A DNA stretch of 64,000 bases from contig CP136068.1 in the NCBI GenBank assembly GCA_032622095.1, positions 121,773,989 through 121,837,988 of the forward strand, written 5' to 3'. The notes beneath the pieces were generated by a model, which searched no databases, had not been told where the DNA came from, and saw only the letters and a list, made by a program, of their open reading frames with translations. The stretch comes from Siphonodentalium dalli (lineage: Eukaryota; Mollusca; Scaphopoda; Gadilida; Siphonodentaliidae). The stretch's first letter is position 1; each line of letters opens with the position of its first letter. Below are positions 11,976-23,867 of this stretch, piece after piece. Position numbers and translations under genes: made by a program.

Positions 11976-13320
11976 AATCAATCAATCAATCAATCTTCAT
12001 TGGAAAAATCCCATGTTAAAACATGTTTTCGTTATTCAATTACAGACAAATAAATACATTTTGAACATATATCTGGAGCATAACAAATATAATATACATG
12101 TAGCTGTATTTAGACATACAGAATTACTATCGGACAAGAATGAGCTCATATTAGTGTCCTTATCTACTTTCTTCTTTCATAATTGAAATGCACGTTTAAT
12201 AAAATCACAGAAAAAATCATGTTTTGTATCCCAATAGGTTGTTGGATTTAAAATAGATTCAGTTGATATTTCCTCCGCGCTATTAAATACAGATCCATAA
12301 TTTTCCCTCAAGCTAATGTATAGTGTACATTCTTGAATAAAATGTTCTTCATTTTCAACTTTTTTTTGGCAATTTGGACAAAACGCTCATCATAATCTTT
12401 AATTGGTTTATAACATTTTCCAACCTCGCTCATACCGGTAAGTGGATGTGCACTTATACAAATTTTTGTCAATGCAGAACGTTTATACAAGGGTAAGTTG
12501 AAAGTGAGATAATTTTGAAGTCTGAAACCTTCAACTAACTTAGAATAAAATCTGAGTTTACCAGAATTTGCTAATTTTATTTTTATCTAATTCATTATTG
12601 ACTTTATCTTTATAAAATGTTCTTACAACTTCGTCAAATTTATTTACAGTGAGATCCAATGATGGCAGTTTAATCTTGCATTGAAATTCTATTAATTTGA
12701 CTAGTCCATGCTATATTTCCACTTTCATGAGCTATTCTGTTGGATCGATACGCTGCTTTAAGTATTGTATATAAATTTGTAGTGAAGTTTTTATCTATAT
12801 CTTCAAGTCTTTTGTTAAATTTGTTCGTAACTTTTAACCCTTTACCCAACAAACCGGCCAAAACCGGCCAAATAAAGCTTCAACAGCCTAAAATATCTTC
12901 GGTCTGTCTCAATAGAACCATACAAATATGGATATCATTGGAACCGGCTCCTTGACCACATTGTGATAGTTACAGTTATGCCATGTGCCAATGCATTCTC
13001 TTATATATGCGAGTCGACCATAGGTCGCCTCGCATATATAAGAGAATGCATTGGCCTAAAAAAAAATTTTTTTACCATTTTTTCTTACATTCTTTAACAA
13101 TTTTATAATTTTTAATGTGTTAAGCCAATGCATTCTCTTATATATGCGAGGCGACCTATGGTCGACTCGCATATATAAGAGAATGCATTGGCACAGGACC
13201 CTTCTGTTGGGTAAAGGGTTAACATACATAGGAGAGCAACCAAGTTCCATGTGTATAGCCAAATTAGATGCTTTACCATGAACACCAATGAATAAATGAA
13301 TAATAGACCATTTCAATGTA
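11976..13320 (-). pseudogene. LINE 3' fragment (C-terminal part of a non-LTR retrotransposon ORF)
   Basis: On the minus strand, pieces in shifting frames read like the region after the reverse transcriptase in many metazoan LINEs. They include GVHGKASNLAIHMELGCSP near 13270, KLRFYSKLVEGFRLQNYL near 12530, LPLYKRSALTKICISAHPL near 12470, and a zinc-knuckle-like C-x2-C-x11-H-x4-C in FCPNCQKKVENEEHFIQEC near 12350. The 3' end carries a (TGAT)n tail at about 11976-11995, typical of some LINE clades. At least one frameshift is present. A C1 element (12833-13222) sits inside it at a TTAA, so the LINE is older. It lies in a host intron, sense to the Ig gene. Confidence 0.8.
12833..13222. mobile_element. 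C1-family MITE inserted in the LINE
   Basis: TTAA-CCCTTTACCCAACAAACC at left and GTTGGGTAAAGGG-TTAA at right. Two 66-bp palindromic modules face each other across an AT-rich spacer. The LINE reading frame resumes on both sides, so the site was TTAA in the LINE. Confidence 0.93.
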
Positions 13321-13368
13321 TACTTTTATAACAGAATGGAAGAATCCATTTAGTAAAGAAAAGGTTAA
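13285..13368. mobile_element. C4-family right-end fragment
   Basis: TGTATACTTTTATAACAGAATGG through GAATCCATTTAGTAAAG ends in GG-TTAA, as in other C4 right ends. Confidence 0.6.
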
Positions 13369-13395
13369 ACCAGAGCACTTATGTGTGGTACATAT

Positions 13396-13650
13396 CCCTT
13401 TCAATACAGGAGTTGCGCTGGTGCAGCATTAAAGATCATGCCCCAGTGCATTCTCTTATATATGCGAGTTACCCATGGGGAGCCTAGCATATATAAGAGA
13501 ATGCACTGGCTTACAAAGTTAAGGTAAATATTGTTAGGCCAATGTATTCTCTTATATATGCGAGGCTCCCTATGGGAGACTCACATATATAAGAGAATGC
13601 ATTGGCACAAGAGTTTTCGCAAAATTTCAAGAAGCTCCAGTCATGAAAGG
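13396..13650. mobile_element. C3-family MITE, decayed flanks
   Basis: CCCTTTCAATACAGGAGTTG at left and GCTCCAGTCATGAAAGG at right surround two palindromes. The TTAA flanks are not preserved on either side. Confidence 0.75.
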
Positions 13651-13910
13651 AATATGGCTGTGCCATGTGTAGCACGTTTGATCTTTTACAGGACCGGAAA
13701 GCACACATGTAATCAGGCTGAGTTAGAGCACAAGAAGCGGAAATCTTCTCGCCACTCACTTTGCATGTTTACCTCTAGTTATGTTCGGTTGCATTTTAAA
13801 GGCACGGTGTACAAGTGCAAAAGAATTCATATTGATTGGTGGGAAATGTTTAGATAATAAATATGGTCCTTTTGTTGAAATTATTATCTGAACATTTTCT
13901 AAGGGAACTA

Positions 13911-14030
13911 AAAGTAATGCCCTAAATAATCGACTCCTTAACCACAGCAGAATTATGGGTAACTTTTCAGGATTTAGTCGGAAATATGGCTTGCTGCCAT
14001 TCATCGGAAAGCTCTCAGTGAGAGAGGTTA
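13911..14030. mobile_element. B-family half element (one arm)
   Basis: One arm from AGTAATGCCCTAAATAATC to the centre GCTCTCAGTGAGAG; the other arm is absent. Confidence 0.8.
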
Positions 14031-14075
14031 ACCAGGGCTGAATTGCGTGTTATTAAATTGTCACGCCTTTGTCAT

Positions 14076-14512
14076 AAAGCCTGCAAATAGTGTGTCTGAC
14101 ATTTGCTGAATGAGGTCCTCAGAGGGTGAATTTAGTGATGATATCCAGCGCAGCGGGCTAGAATCACCAAATTCACCCTCTGGGGACCTCATTCTGCTTA
14201 GGCCTCATCTTCTCTGGAAAGTTTCTTTATTATCAAATTTCTATAGAAACTTCTTCACATAGATTTAGTTTCTCTATATCCCCAAATTGGCAGATGACAC
14301 AAATGTTGCATAATCGAGGTTCCCAATGGGTGTACATCACAATATTCACCATTTGGGAACTTCACTCTGAGTATATGTCTCCTATAGCAGATGAGGCCAT
14401 GCAGAATGAGGTCCCCGGAGGGTGAATTTGCTGATGCAGGCCCGCTATGCAGGATAGCATCACTAAATTCTCCCTCTGGGGACCTCATTCTGCAAAAGAA
14501 TTTGCAGGCTTG
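14076..14512. mobile_element. A-family MITE with exact 8-bp TSD
   Basis: TTTGTCAT (14068-14075 and 14513-14520) flanks AAGCCTGCAAATAGTGTG and GAATTTGCAGGCTTG. Two GCAGAATGAGG palindromes inside are separated by a unique centre. Confidence 0.95.
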
Positions 14513-14679
14513 TTTGTCATTTTCATCAGAGGTATTTTAGCCAGCAGACAATAACAAGGAATGAAACAACTCTTTTTTCTGGAGCATGAATAAAAATCAC
14601 TTTGGCACAGCAATGAGATAATTGTATTCCTGCTGTTCAATCGGCAAACAATTTTAGCACAATCTCAAAAGCCACTTAC

Positions 14680-14958
14680 ATGTTCTGGACAGCATAGCTC
14701 GGGAACTGATAATTGACCCTGAGGTTGTTCTGGCCATGCATTGATAACTGCCCTGATGAATTCGATGGCGGAATTTCTTCACCACTAAATCAGAACCTTT
14801 CACATGAAGCCCTTTAGATGTATTAAAGTTAATATAGTCATCGTTGAACATCCACCTGACGACAGCACTAGGAGGAGAAACTTGACAGCGAAGTCGCACT
14901 GAGGAGTGATGAGCTATCACTGCTGACTCAGGTTCAACGAGAAATTCTGGTATTTTAT
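14680..14958 (-). CDS. Ig-domain exon (first Ig domain), Sidekick-like receptor
   Basis: This exon of 279 bases is preceded by a pyrimidine tract and TTTTTCAG and followed by GTAAGTG. It encodes one whole Ig domain: an A-strand motif (IPEFLVEP), the B-strand cysteine in VRLRCQV, the core tryptophan in VVRWMFND and the F-strand cysteine in GSYQCMAR. It ends with SRT in phase 1. From memory of the family, the opening and the linker into the next exon (then LGDF) resemble the first Ig domain of Sidekick homophilic adhesion receptors at synapses and cell vertices. PTK7/off-track and other receptors with N-terminal Ig domains remain possible. The product would be extracellular. Confidence 0.85.
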
Positions 14959-15013
14959 CTGAAAAATAGAAATAGAATTTTGAACATCATAGGTCATCAC
15001 TTTTAGGTTTGCT

Positions 15014-15288
15014 TTAACCCTTTCAGTGCCAGGGGCCGATCTCATCGGCCCTAATTTACGGTCTGTAAAATCGGCCCTAAAAAAATAAAAAAAATTTTTA
15101 TTTTTTTTAGATTTTTAAAAAATTATTAAAATTGTAAAAAATAATAACAAATGATGAAAAATTGTTAGGCCAATGCATTCTCTTATATATGCGAGGCGAC
15201 CTATGGTCGACTCGCATATATAAGAAAATGCATTGGCACAGGGTATATGGGTTGATACAAAAATCGGACTTGGCACTGAAAGGGTTAA
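15014..15288. mobile_element. C2-family MITE
   Basis: TTAA-CCCTTTCAGTGCCAGG at left and TTGGCACTGAAAGGG-TTAA at right, one palindromic module inside. The right TTAA (15285-15288) is shared with the abutting C4 element. Confidence 0.92.
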
Positions 15289-15761
15289 TGCTTTCTATAC
15301 CGAATGGATTCATTGATTCTCCCACCCAGGTATAAAGTTATACATTGGAACGGTCTATTATTCATATGGAGGGTTGTTTTAGAAAAAATAAGCAGACAAC
15401 AGATAATGAAAGAGCAGAAAGATTCCAATTTATTGGACGAAAATGTTCAGATAATAAGTTCAACCTATGGTAATTTGTTGAACCTATTATCTGACCATTT
15501 CCTAAGAGATAACTACAGTAATGCCCTAATTAATCGACTCTTTAACCACAGCAGAATTATGGGTAACTTTTCAGGATTTAGTCGGAAATATGGCTTGCCA
15601 TTCATCAGAAAGCTTTCGGGGAGAGCTTTCCGATGAATGGCAACAGGCCATATTTCCGACTAAATCCTGAAAAGTTACCCATAATTCTGATGCGGTTAAG
15701 GAGTCGATTAATTAGGGCATAACTGTACTCATCAATGAGTATTTAGTATAGAAAGGATTAA
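15285..15761. mobile_element. C4-family element carrying a nested B element
   Basis: The left end is TTAA-TGCTTTCTATACCG and the right end is GTATTTAGTATAGAAAGGA-TTAA. A B hairpin (15514-15727) is inserted in its right part. Confidence 0.75.
15514..15727. mobile_element. B-family foldback MITE, nested
   Basis: TA-CAGTAATGCCCTAATTAATC and a decayed right end (ATAACTG-TA), with centre GCTTTCGGGGAGAGC. Confidence 0.92.
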
Positions 15762-15984
15762 ACAATATTTATGAACCCCAACCCTCCAATATTTAAGGTC
15801 TTGAAAACAACAGCAACAATATTTCCTATTTGAACTCTGTTTATTCTGATTAAAAATTTAAATTATATTTGTCATGATATTAAAGCATGAACAGAAGTCA
15901 AAATACCGTTATTTATCACCAACCAAACATATAAAATAGTTTAACCAAGTTGCAGGGATTGATGATGCATAATTGGAATAGGGC

Positions 15985-16424
15985 CAATAGTGTCTGTCAT
16001 TTGCAGAATGAGGTCCCCATAGGGTGAACTTAGTAATGCTATCCCGCACAGTGGGCTAGTATCACCAAATTTACCCTCTGGAGACCTCATTCTGCTTAGG
16101 CCCCATCTTCTGGGAAGTATCTATAGTCTCAAACTAACATTGTTTTAGTTATGTTTTCCCTTCTGGGAAGTTTCTATATCCCCTAATTTGCAGAAGATAA
16201 AATGTATAATCAAGGTGACTAACGGGTGAACATCACCAACTCATATATCAACTGGGGAACTTCAATCTGATCCTAGTTCTACCATAGCAGTTGAGGGCCT
16301 AAGCAGAATGAGGTTCCTAGAGGGTGAACTTGGTGATGCTAGCCAGCTGTGCAGGATAGCATCACCAAATTCACCCTCTAGCGACCTCATTCTGCAAATG
16401 ACAGACGCACTATTTGCAGGCTTG
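15985..16424. mobile_element. A-family MITE with exact 8-bp TSD
   Basis: AATAGGGC flanks both sides (15977-15984 and 16425-16432). The left TIR has lost about eight bases (CAA-TAGTG); the right end is CACTATTTGCAGGCTTG. Confidence 0.93.
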
Positions 16425-16431
16425 AATAGGG

Positions 16432-17332
16432 CTGTGCAATTCATCAAAATCAAATTTCGATTCTCGATTCAGTCTCCCAATTTTCGATTTTGTATTGTCA
16501 CAGTCTCGATTCAATTCAGAGTATATGAACTCCAATTTTTCTTTTCTTTCTTCTGCCATTTTCATTCATTGTAACATTCTGAGATGTTTCCTCCTCTGTT
16601 TCAGCTCTGCCAGGTAGTTCACGATGTCTGGGTAACAAAATGTCCGGTAGATTTTTGTTATCATGAGTCCACACATCTTTGTTGATTTCATTCTGGTCTG
16701 TTTTCTCAATAAACTTTTAACTTATCTCTTCTTCAAAATATCGTTCAAAGTGTCTTATATTCTTCATAATTTCTGCTGCTTCCATGCCATTGCTGACAAA
16801 CACGCACAAATAGATATAAAGCCAACTAGCTCGATGAAAACCAAGAAAATCACTTTCGATTTCATTAGGGTGTGCCTAACAAAATGGCTGCCAAGGGGAG
16901 TTACTCTGTGTATGCTGTTAGCGAATAGCATCTATATTCTTGCCGAATTATCGTCTACCAAACCTTCAAAGCATGAAAATAAAAGACCTTAATCCACAGT
17001 CACCATATTTTCTATTGTTCTCCCTTGCACAATATCCAGCCGATTGCCCACTGGTAACAATAGCTGTGGATTATTTAAACAATAAGTGTGCATTATTTTA
17101 ACAATAACTGTGGAATATTAAAATATTCCCCAGGTATTGTCATAACAATCGCAAGTCATTGTTTGCTGTGTTCTCCACTTGCTGACACACCGGAATGTAA
17201 AATTGGTGTGACCAATCAATCAATCAAATAAGAAACTGAACAGTCTTAGGTGATTATAATGATCATAGGGATACTAAGAAAGACGGTGGGTGGAATTTGT
17301 TTAATGTAATAACAACAATTTTACATCAATGT
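16432..17332. other. Unassigned; possible hAT left end near 16432
   Basis: GGGCTGTGCAATTCATC followed by repeated TTTCGATTCTCGATTC looks like the GATTCGA-rich end seen in element G, but no partner end was found. A minus-strand frame around 16600-16800 has no recognisable domain. (CAAT)n occurs at 17208-17225. Confidence 0.35.
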
Positions 17333-17560
17333 TAGACAATTCGGACTAGAAAAATATATATCACCCCTGGTCAAGTGGTCCAGCAATATACTGAATTATG
17401 ATCTAGTTATGTGTTAATTTATTGTACTATTAATATGTGTATTATAAATAAAATTATCCTATCCTATCCTATCTGATATGATGCGATTGGGTCCTGCTGA
17501 ATTGCTCTGATGATGGTAGGGCAAACTGATGCTGTTAACAAATAGTACCGTGAGTTCCAC
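17333..17560. repeat. Direct-repeat partner of 18282-18415
   Basis: GACAATTCGGACTAGAAAAA, GTCAAGTGGTCC and GATGGTAGGGCAAACTGATG recur at 18282-18415. Here they are separated by ~100 extra bases that include (CCTAT)n at 17457-17473. Confidence 0.75.
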
Positions 17561-17865
17561 AACGAATTAAAACAATGTACAAGCTAAAATTGAAGTCTGC
17601 TCTTGTGTGAGTTTGGACAATATGCATAGCAAATGCATTGCTCAACGCCACATATGCTAAGTCAGTGTCGTAATTTGGTTGCGAACAAACAATATATTTA
17701 TTAGATTTATTATTTAAGTTACCAGTGTGATTATGGGAATAAGTGGTTTGAAGGTCTAAATTATGCTCGCGTTTGTTATATTCGTATAAGGCCTCTGTAT
17801 GCCGCACATAGCCTAGTTCAAGAGATTGAATTGAGAAAGTTCGGTTCCCCATTTTCTTTGGCATT

Positions 17866-18716
17866 GAACAATAAAGAGCGTTCCTTGTTAATACATTCCT
17901 GGTGTGGTATGAATAAAGAGCGTTTTTCTCTCACTTGTGTGCGAACTATTTAAAACAGCTGAAAAATATATGTTATATTAACATTTATTTTCAGAGCACA
18001 CAAAGCCGGTATATCACTGGGGCTCTCATCGCCTTTGTCGATTATGCAGAAGCTTGGAAGCTTCAAGTCAATACAAAAACAAATAATAATAATGATTTTC
18101 ACGAAGAAATGGTCGAAAAATCTCCCCACATTCAAGTATGGAGGCTGTAGCCTAGAAATAGTTAAAGAATTCACTTATTTGGGGGGGGGGGGGGGTAAAT
18201 TATTTTATAATCGTCGATTCCGCCAGAACATAAAGAAAACAGTTACAAACCGGAATGTGAAATTGTTAATTTCGGAATTAGACAATTCGGACTAGAAAAA
18301 ATATATTCCACCCCGGTCAAGTGGTCCTGCTAATCTGCTATGATGCGGTTGGGTCCTACTGAATTTCTCTGATGATGTTAGGGCAAACTGATGCTGATAA
18401 CAAATACTACAATTAAATATTTTTTAATTTGTCTTTTTCGCGGTGTTGCGATAATCTGAACATATCCACGAAAAGCCATTATGCGTATCAAACATTCAAA
18501 AGATATTTATTGCGAAATATGTTTAATACTGGTTGTATTAGTTGTTGAAATTCGACTATATTTTCGTACGATGGTGTACGTAAACACACACAAGTTGTGC
18601 TCTGCTTACATAACACAGAGCAATTCGATTGGTTATTCATACACAATGATATAAACGCTCTTTATTATTTCCATATCAGGAAAACAGTAATAAATAACGC
18701 TCTTTATGTTTACCAT
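17866..18716. mobile_element. Inverted-repeat unit with paired AAAGAGCGTT motifs
   Basis: The left arm (17866-17930) carries ATAAAGAGCGTT twice, ~45 bp apart; the right arm (18655-18716) carries the complement with the same spacing and good overall match. A related single arm lies at 32048-32100. The LINE RT fragment lies between the arms. Whether this is one transposon is unproven. Confidence 0.45.
18000..18300 (+). pseudogene. LINE reverse-transcriptase fragment
   Basis: Two frames joined by a shift near 18080 give WKLQVNTKT followed by KNLPTFKYGGCSLEIVKEF and TYLG. This is the classic stretch downstream of the YADD catalytic motif in non-LTR reverse transcriptases. A poly-G run at 18181-18195 then interrupts the frame before NIKKTVTNRNVK. 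No catalytic motif, endonuclease or full ORF remains. The fragment lies between inverted copies of an AAAGAGCGTT-containing repeat (17866-17930 and 18655-18716). Confidence 0.6.
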
Positions 18717-19977
18717 ATCCGGATCTAAACAAAAGCCAGAAAACGTAACATGTTTTGCTTTTGTTTACATGCCAAAGGGGAAGAAATCGACAATAACATA
18801 CTGCTTATGTCATATTTCTGATTGCTATAAGAACAAAGTCTGTCTATATTTCACTATTTATGGCGGTTTTTGACGGATGGGAATATTTTAACAGCATACC
18901 CACCGCCAACACCGCCCGTATCTTTAACGACACATTTGCATTGTATTTGAGACTTGTTCTAATAATGAAAAACTTACGAAGGTGGAGCCTTCTTATAACA
19001 CGGAATCACTCGCACGATATAATTTTCTGGTAAATGCTAAATATTTAAATGTTGATAATCCAAATCAGTTCGTAATGTCGGGTACACCACACTATAACTT
19101 AAGTGGATTAGTTACGTTGATTACATGGATTTTAATAAAATGTTAAGAATTTGATGTCAAAATGCTGAAATTGAAGATCGTTTTATACGGGTAACGACTA
19201 CTATATATTTATAGTAAATAAACCTCATTCGATAACTTACGTTGGTCAAGAACTCCTTGTAAATCCAACTTCGAATTCATGGAAATAAATCAGATAAACA
19301 GTACAATACGAAAACGACTCATCGAAAGATTTTTTTATTCCAATATTAACGGAAAACATCAGTTTGATCATCGGCTGGATTGTCATTTACCTCCGGGTGC
19401 TTGTGATGTTTATTTCGCTTATAAAATGAACGCCATGCTGATAACATATAACTATGTAATATCCATTTAGATAACGTCGACACAGAAAGTTTAGAAAATT
19501 ACTTCATTCCCTGTTCGAATGCGGAGTTTGTTCACGTCACGTTTTACTGACAAAAATCACTCTTCTCACATTCAATTTACAAATGCGCCCGAGAACGACG
19601 TGTTAATTAATTAGATTAAAGCGTGTGGTAAGCTAATCGGCGACAAAGGCAATATCATGTTTGGGGCTACCTATAACTGATATCCCGATAACCACTCATC
19701 ATAACTGGATTGTCAACGCGGCTCAGTGCAGACCAACTCAATGCGACAATTTTGATTTGTGACAATGCAGCGAGGACGAGCAGTATCAGGCCAAGCAAAA
19801 TAAATGTTTGTTGTAACTGGAAGGTGTCCATGCACATATGCACTGGTGTAAATTAGACTTCCGCCCATGTGTTATCTGAGATATAACATAATGTGAGTCA
19901 AAAATATTGTGTTCATATTGGTTTATAAATGCACAGCTAAGTAGGATATATAGCAGGATTGGCCATATTTCATGGGG
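18717..19977. other. No gene recognised
   Basis: Plus-strand frames (for example around 18775-18835 and 19279-19470) are broken by stops and have no domain I can name. Codon-like stretches could be a dead transposon ORF, but this is not supported. Confidence 0.4.

Positions 19978-20018
<41 letters not shown>
19978..20018. repeat. Poly-G tract (~41 G)
   Basis: The longest homopolymer in the window, ending in GTGGCG. Poly-G/C tracts also occur at 2619, 6169, 18181, 53528, 53612, 54740, 56909 and 57086. Confidence 0.9.
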
Positions 20019-20019
<1 letters not shown>

Positions 20020-20285
20020 GGCGATTGACACATTTTTAATGACAATTTTAATTCCAAATCTCCAGATCACTATTTAAAGTGGCAACTGAATTTGCGTACA
20101 AATCTTTATTTGTCTGACAGATTCGGAAATTGTTTAATGGTCATGTTCACATTTTTTGTTAAAACTTTTATTGACTTTTAGTTGAATATATCATACATTG
20201 TAATGTCATTGACAAATTTCAAAGTAATACTATAGGTAAAATTAAATTTCGTCTTGTTATTCTTTAAATACTGAGGATTAAGCCA

Positions 20286-20381
20286 GATATTCCCCTCGCT
20301 GTCGGCCATTCGTCCAAATAACCACCTCGGCTTCGCCTCGGTGAATTATTTCTCCGAATGCCCGACAGCTCGGGGAATATC
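20286..20381. mobile_element. Small foldback MITE
   Basis: GATATTCCCCTCGCTGTCGG at left pairs with CGACAGCTCGGGGAATATC at right around a GC-rich centre (CCTCGGCTTCGCCTCGG). Confidence 0.75.
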
Positions 20382-21087
20382 CTATACATAATTTTTATAA
20401 AAGAATTTCATCATAGATTTGAATCATCTACAACATTGCCCCATCAAAGTGCACGTACAACCTTTTAATTCGACTTCAAACATAGTCATAGACTCAAAAT
20501 TACTTGCGATGACCTATCATAAAGTCAATGCACTATTTATGATAACACAATATGAAGCTCTCGGCCAAATGAGTTCTTAAATTCATTGTGCTTGCATATT
20601 TATTCAAATTATTGGGGATATAACATTGCATGTCCACACACAAATGCTGCATTTATTTTTGCCACAACATACTTCAGAAGACTCACATATGAGTTAGGAC
20701 TCGTAAACGCGGACATTTCAGATTTGTAAATTTCAGTGGTAGACGGCTGATTTTACTGTCGCAAATACAATATACACATTTTTTATTTAAAGGTACATGT
20801 AGCAATACACAATTTCCAACAAGTTTAGCCAAAAAAGGTGTTAGTGTATCAGTGTACATGTACTTCTGATCTATGCTGAGCAATTGGCATAAAGCCCTAT
20901 GAATCATTTTTTGTTACAGACAGCAATGATTGGCTTTTACAAATGTCTGCTCTTTGTTTTGTTTGCACCATTAATCACTGACTTATAGCACTTGATTTTC
21001 ACACACAAAACGTCTGATCTTAACCATTTTTTTACCAAAAATTTACCATTTTCAACCAAAAAGCAGACCATGACCAAGCGAATGTCA
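20382..21087. other. No feature recognised
   Basis: AT-rich DNA without repeats or coding signal that I can identify. Confidence 0.5.
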
Positions 21088-21520
21088 TTAACCCTTTACC
21101 CAACAACCCGGCCAAAAACGCCCAAATAAAGCTTCAACAGCCTAAAATATCTTCGGTCTGTCTCAATAACACCATACAAATATGGATATCATTGGAATCG
21201 GTTCATTGACCACATTGTGATGGTTACAGTTATGCCCTGTGCCAATGCATTCTCTTATATATGCGAGTCGACCATAGGTCGCCTCGCATATATAAGAGAA
21301 TGCATTGGCCTAACAAATTATTTTTTTAACACTTTTTACCATTTTTTCTTACATTCTTTAACAATTTTAGAATTTTTTCTTACATTTTTTAACAATTTTT
21401 ATAATATTTTTCTACATTCTTTGACAATTTTAGAATTTTTAATATGTGTTAAGCCAATGCATTCTCTTATATATAAGAGAATGCATTGGCACAGGGCCGT
21501 TCTGTTGGGTAAAGGGTTAA
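21088..21520. mobile_element. C1-family MITE
   Basis: TTAA-CCCTTTACCCAACAACCC and TTGGGTAAAGGG-TTAA. The second palindromic module has lost its central ~24 bp (CTTATATATAAGAG), giving a shortened but still perfect palindrome. Confidence 0.92.
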
Positions 21521-22423
21521 ATAAACTTCTTCTACCCAATAGAGCTATGGTAGAACAGAGAAATATTTTAAATATTAAAAAAGTTCTCGTAGCAATTTAA
21601 AAAAGATTGTCTTGTAAGAGCAGATGACAAAGACACAGAGTTGGCCGGCGCTGAATATCATGTTATCCTTCCCCACAGGCCCCTGGGAAAAAAATAGCAG
21701 CGAAACATGTGTGTATATATTATACCAGTGACAAGGTTCACAAGTCCGATTTTCTGAAAAAAACTCACCATCTTTCGTATTTCTCATAGATTCTCAAAAT
21801 CGTTCCAACTCAGTCACAATATAATTCAGTGTGTCTTATTGGCCATGAAATTTCCTTTCTTTTGGGTGTATTATTACGTAGAATCAAATGAAGGGAAGTC
21901 GAGACATGGTACCGAAAACACAATATGTACAGGAAATTTGGGAGTAAAACAGGTCGTCAGTCTCCCTGTCCACCTAATATCCTGAATAATTCTAAAACAT
22001 TGTCAACTCAGCCAAAATATGCCCAAGTGTTTGTTATAGGGCATAAAATTTTCTTTCGTTAGATATATAACTTGACGAAGTCAATTTAAGCAACGTCGAC
22101 ATATAGTATGGGAAATTCACAAGTTTGGCAATTGCGATTGTAATAATTGAATTGTATCTGTGTATAGATAGATAGATAGATAATTTTTTAATGGCATTAA
22201 AAGATGCAAAATTTGCAGACATGAGCATAAGCATATATACAAAAGTGTAAACACAGAGTGTGACATTCATATAGAATAAATATAATAAGTATAGATATAT
22301 AAATATAACAAGAGTGCAGCTTGACAGTTCTGTAGAGGGACAAGATAGTGAATAAACCTAGCTTAGTAATGACTACTAAATGGATACTCATACCTGTATA
22401 TATATATATACAACATGAAAAAT

Positions 22424-22966
22424 CAACCCGTTTCGATATGAAATGAGAATTTGTTCACGCAAATATGAAGCAATGAACACTCATACTGAGTTCGTGCCTC
22501 CATAACTCTGACATATATATATACGCCAGTACAAGTAATCGTATGGTCACAGATGCAATTTCGGAGGAAGTGCATTGCCATGTTTCCAGAATGGCAGATC
22601 AAGAATTTCGAAGGCAGTGGGTTCGAACCCATGTCCAGACTGATACGCTTCCTAACTCTCGGTGAAAGGGCTTCCTTTTTAAGGATGTCCCCGTAGCCGA
22701 GGTGGTTAGGTCGTGGATACGATCATCACAGTCTGGGCTAGATGAGGTTGGCGCGGGTTCGAACTGCGGTATGGATGAAAATCGGTACCGGTTTTCACGC
22801 TTGATTTGGTTTGAGGAACATCTCAATGTACCATTCTGATCGACACATGGCCATTTCGATAAGAAATGAGAATTTGTTCACGCAAATATGAAGCAATGAA
22901 CACTCATACTGAGTCCGTGCCTCCATAACTCTGACATATATATATACAACATGAAAAATCAACCCG
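22424..22966 (+). repeat. tRNA-derived SINE-like unit flanked by ~95-bp direct repeats
   Basis: The stretch at about 22685-22770 has an A-box-like TAGCCGAGGTGGTTAGG and a B box GGGTTCGAAC at tRNA-like spacing, but it does not fold into a convincing tRNA. A second B-box-like GGGTTCGAACCC lies near 22619. The block is bracketed by two nearly identical ~95-bp copies (about 22430-22520 and 22855-22945) containing GAGAATTTGTTCACGC. Both edges carry (TA)n and the sequence CAACATGAAAAATCAACCCG. A tRNA-headed SINE in a dimeric arrangement is the simplest reading. It lies inside long-TIR element O. Confidence 0.5.
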
Positions 22967-23867
22967 TGCTATCCCACCCTCCTCCCTCAACAGGACTGTC
23001 ATGTTGCCTATTAAAGAGATACATGTACTAGTAATAGAACCAACAGCTCTTCGCCACCTGCATATACACACTGCTGCCATGTATGGCCGGCTTTAGACTG
23101 GCATGTCCATGACCGAAAGATGGAATCCCTAAATACAGGCAGCAGTGACAATATATGCAGCTGGCCAAGTACTGTCATCGTACATAGAAAGATAGAGAGG
23201 AAAATAGAGTAGTAGAAGAGAAATATACATATGAATAAGCTCGTCTGACAAGTCATGCCATCGATGGCCATCAAGGAGCGCACAGGAAAGCAAGCCAAAG
23301 CTTGCTTATTTCCACTGTGGTCCTTAATGGTAACCGACCACATGACTGACCAGGCCACAGCACAAGTTCTCATAAGGTCATACGGTATTATTAATAGCAT
23401 GATTCACACCATTAATAATATACAAAGTCAGATTCCTCAGTACCTAAAATTTTATCGAATAATTCCTGTTTTATTAGGTGATTCCATGTAGCCAAGTTGC
23501 AGTTAGGTTCAATATATTTTACATAATTATTCCACAATGTGATTCCTGTGTAGAAAAAGCTATTGTAACCAAATACCCTAACATGAGGCACAGATAATCT
23601 AAAGATCACTACTTACTGGACAGGGAAACTGACGACAGCTTTTCTTCAGTAGATTTTGCTAGTTTTCATTACGATCTCTCAACTTCCCTTCGTTTGATAC
23701 TATCGAATTATATATCAAAAGAAAGGAAATTTCATGGCCAATAAGACACAATGAAATATATTGCGACTGAGATGAAAGATCTTGAGAATCTATGAGGAAT
23801 ATGACAGATGGTGTGTTTTTCCAAAAATCGGACTTGTGAACCTTGTCACTGTTATAGTATATATTGG

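Noticed and set aside
16663-16992. 109-codon plus-strand open frame
   Set aside because: No domain, no splice context, and a hydrophobic composition typical of AT-rich DNA.
19786-20070. Proline-rich protein on the minus strand
   Set aside because: The proline run is the translation of the poly-G tract; the same applies to frames at 2558, 6108, 53361, 53524, 54585 and 54598.
22685-22770. Functional tRNA gene
   Set aside because: A and B boxes are present, but I could not form a sound acceptor stem and cloverleaf, and the unit lies inside a repeated block; SINE head preferred.
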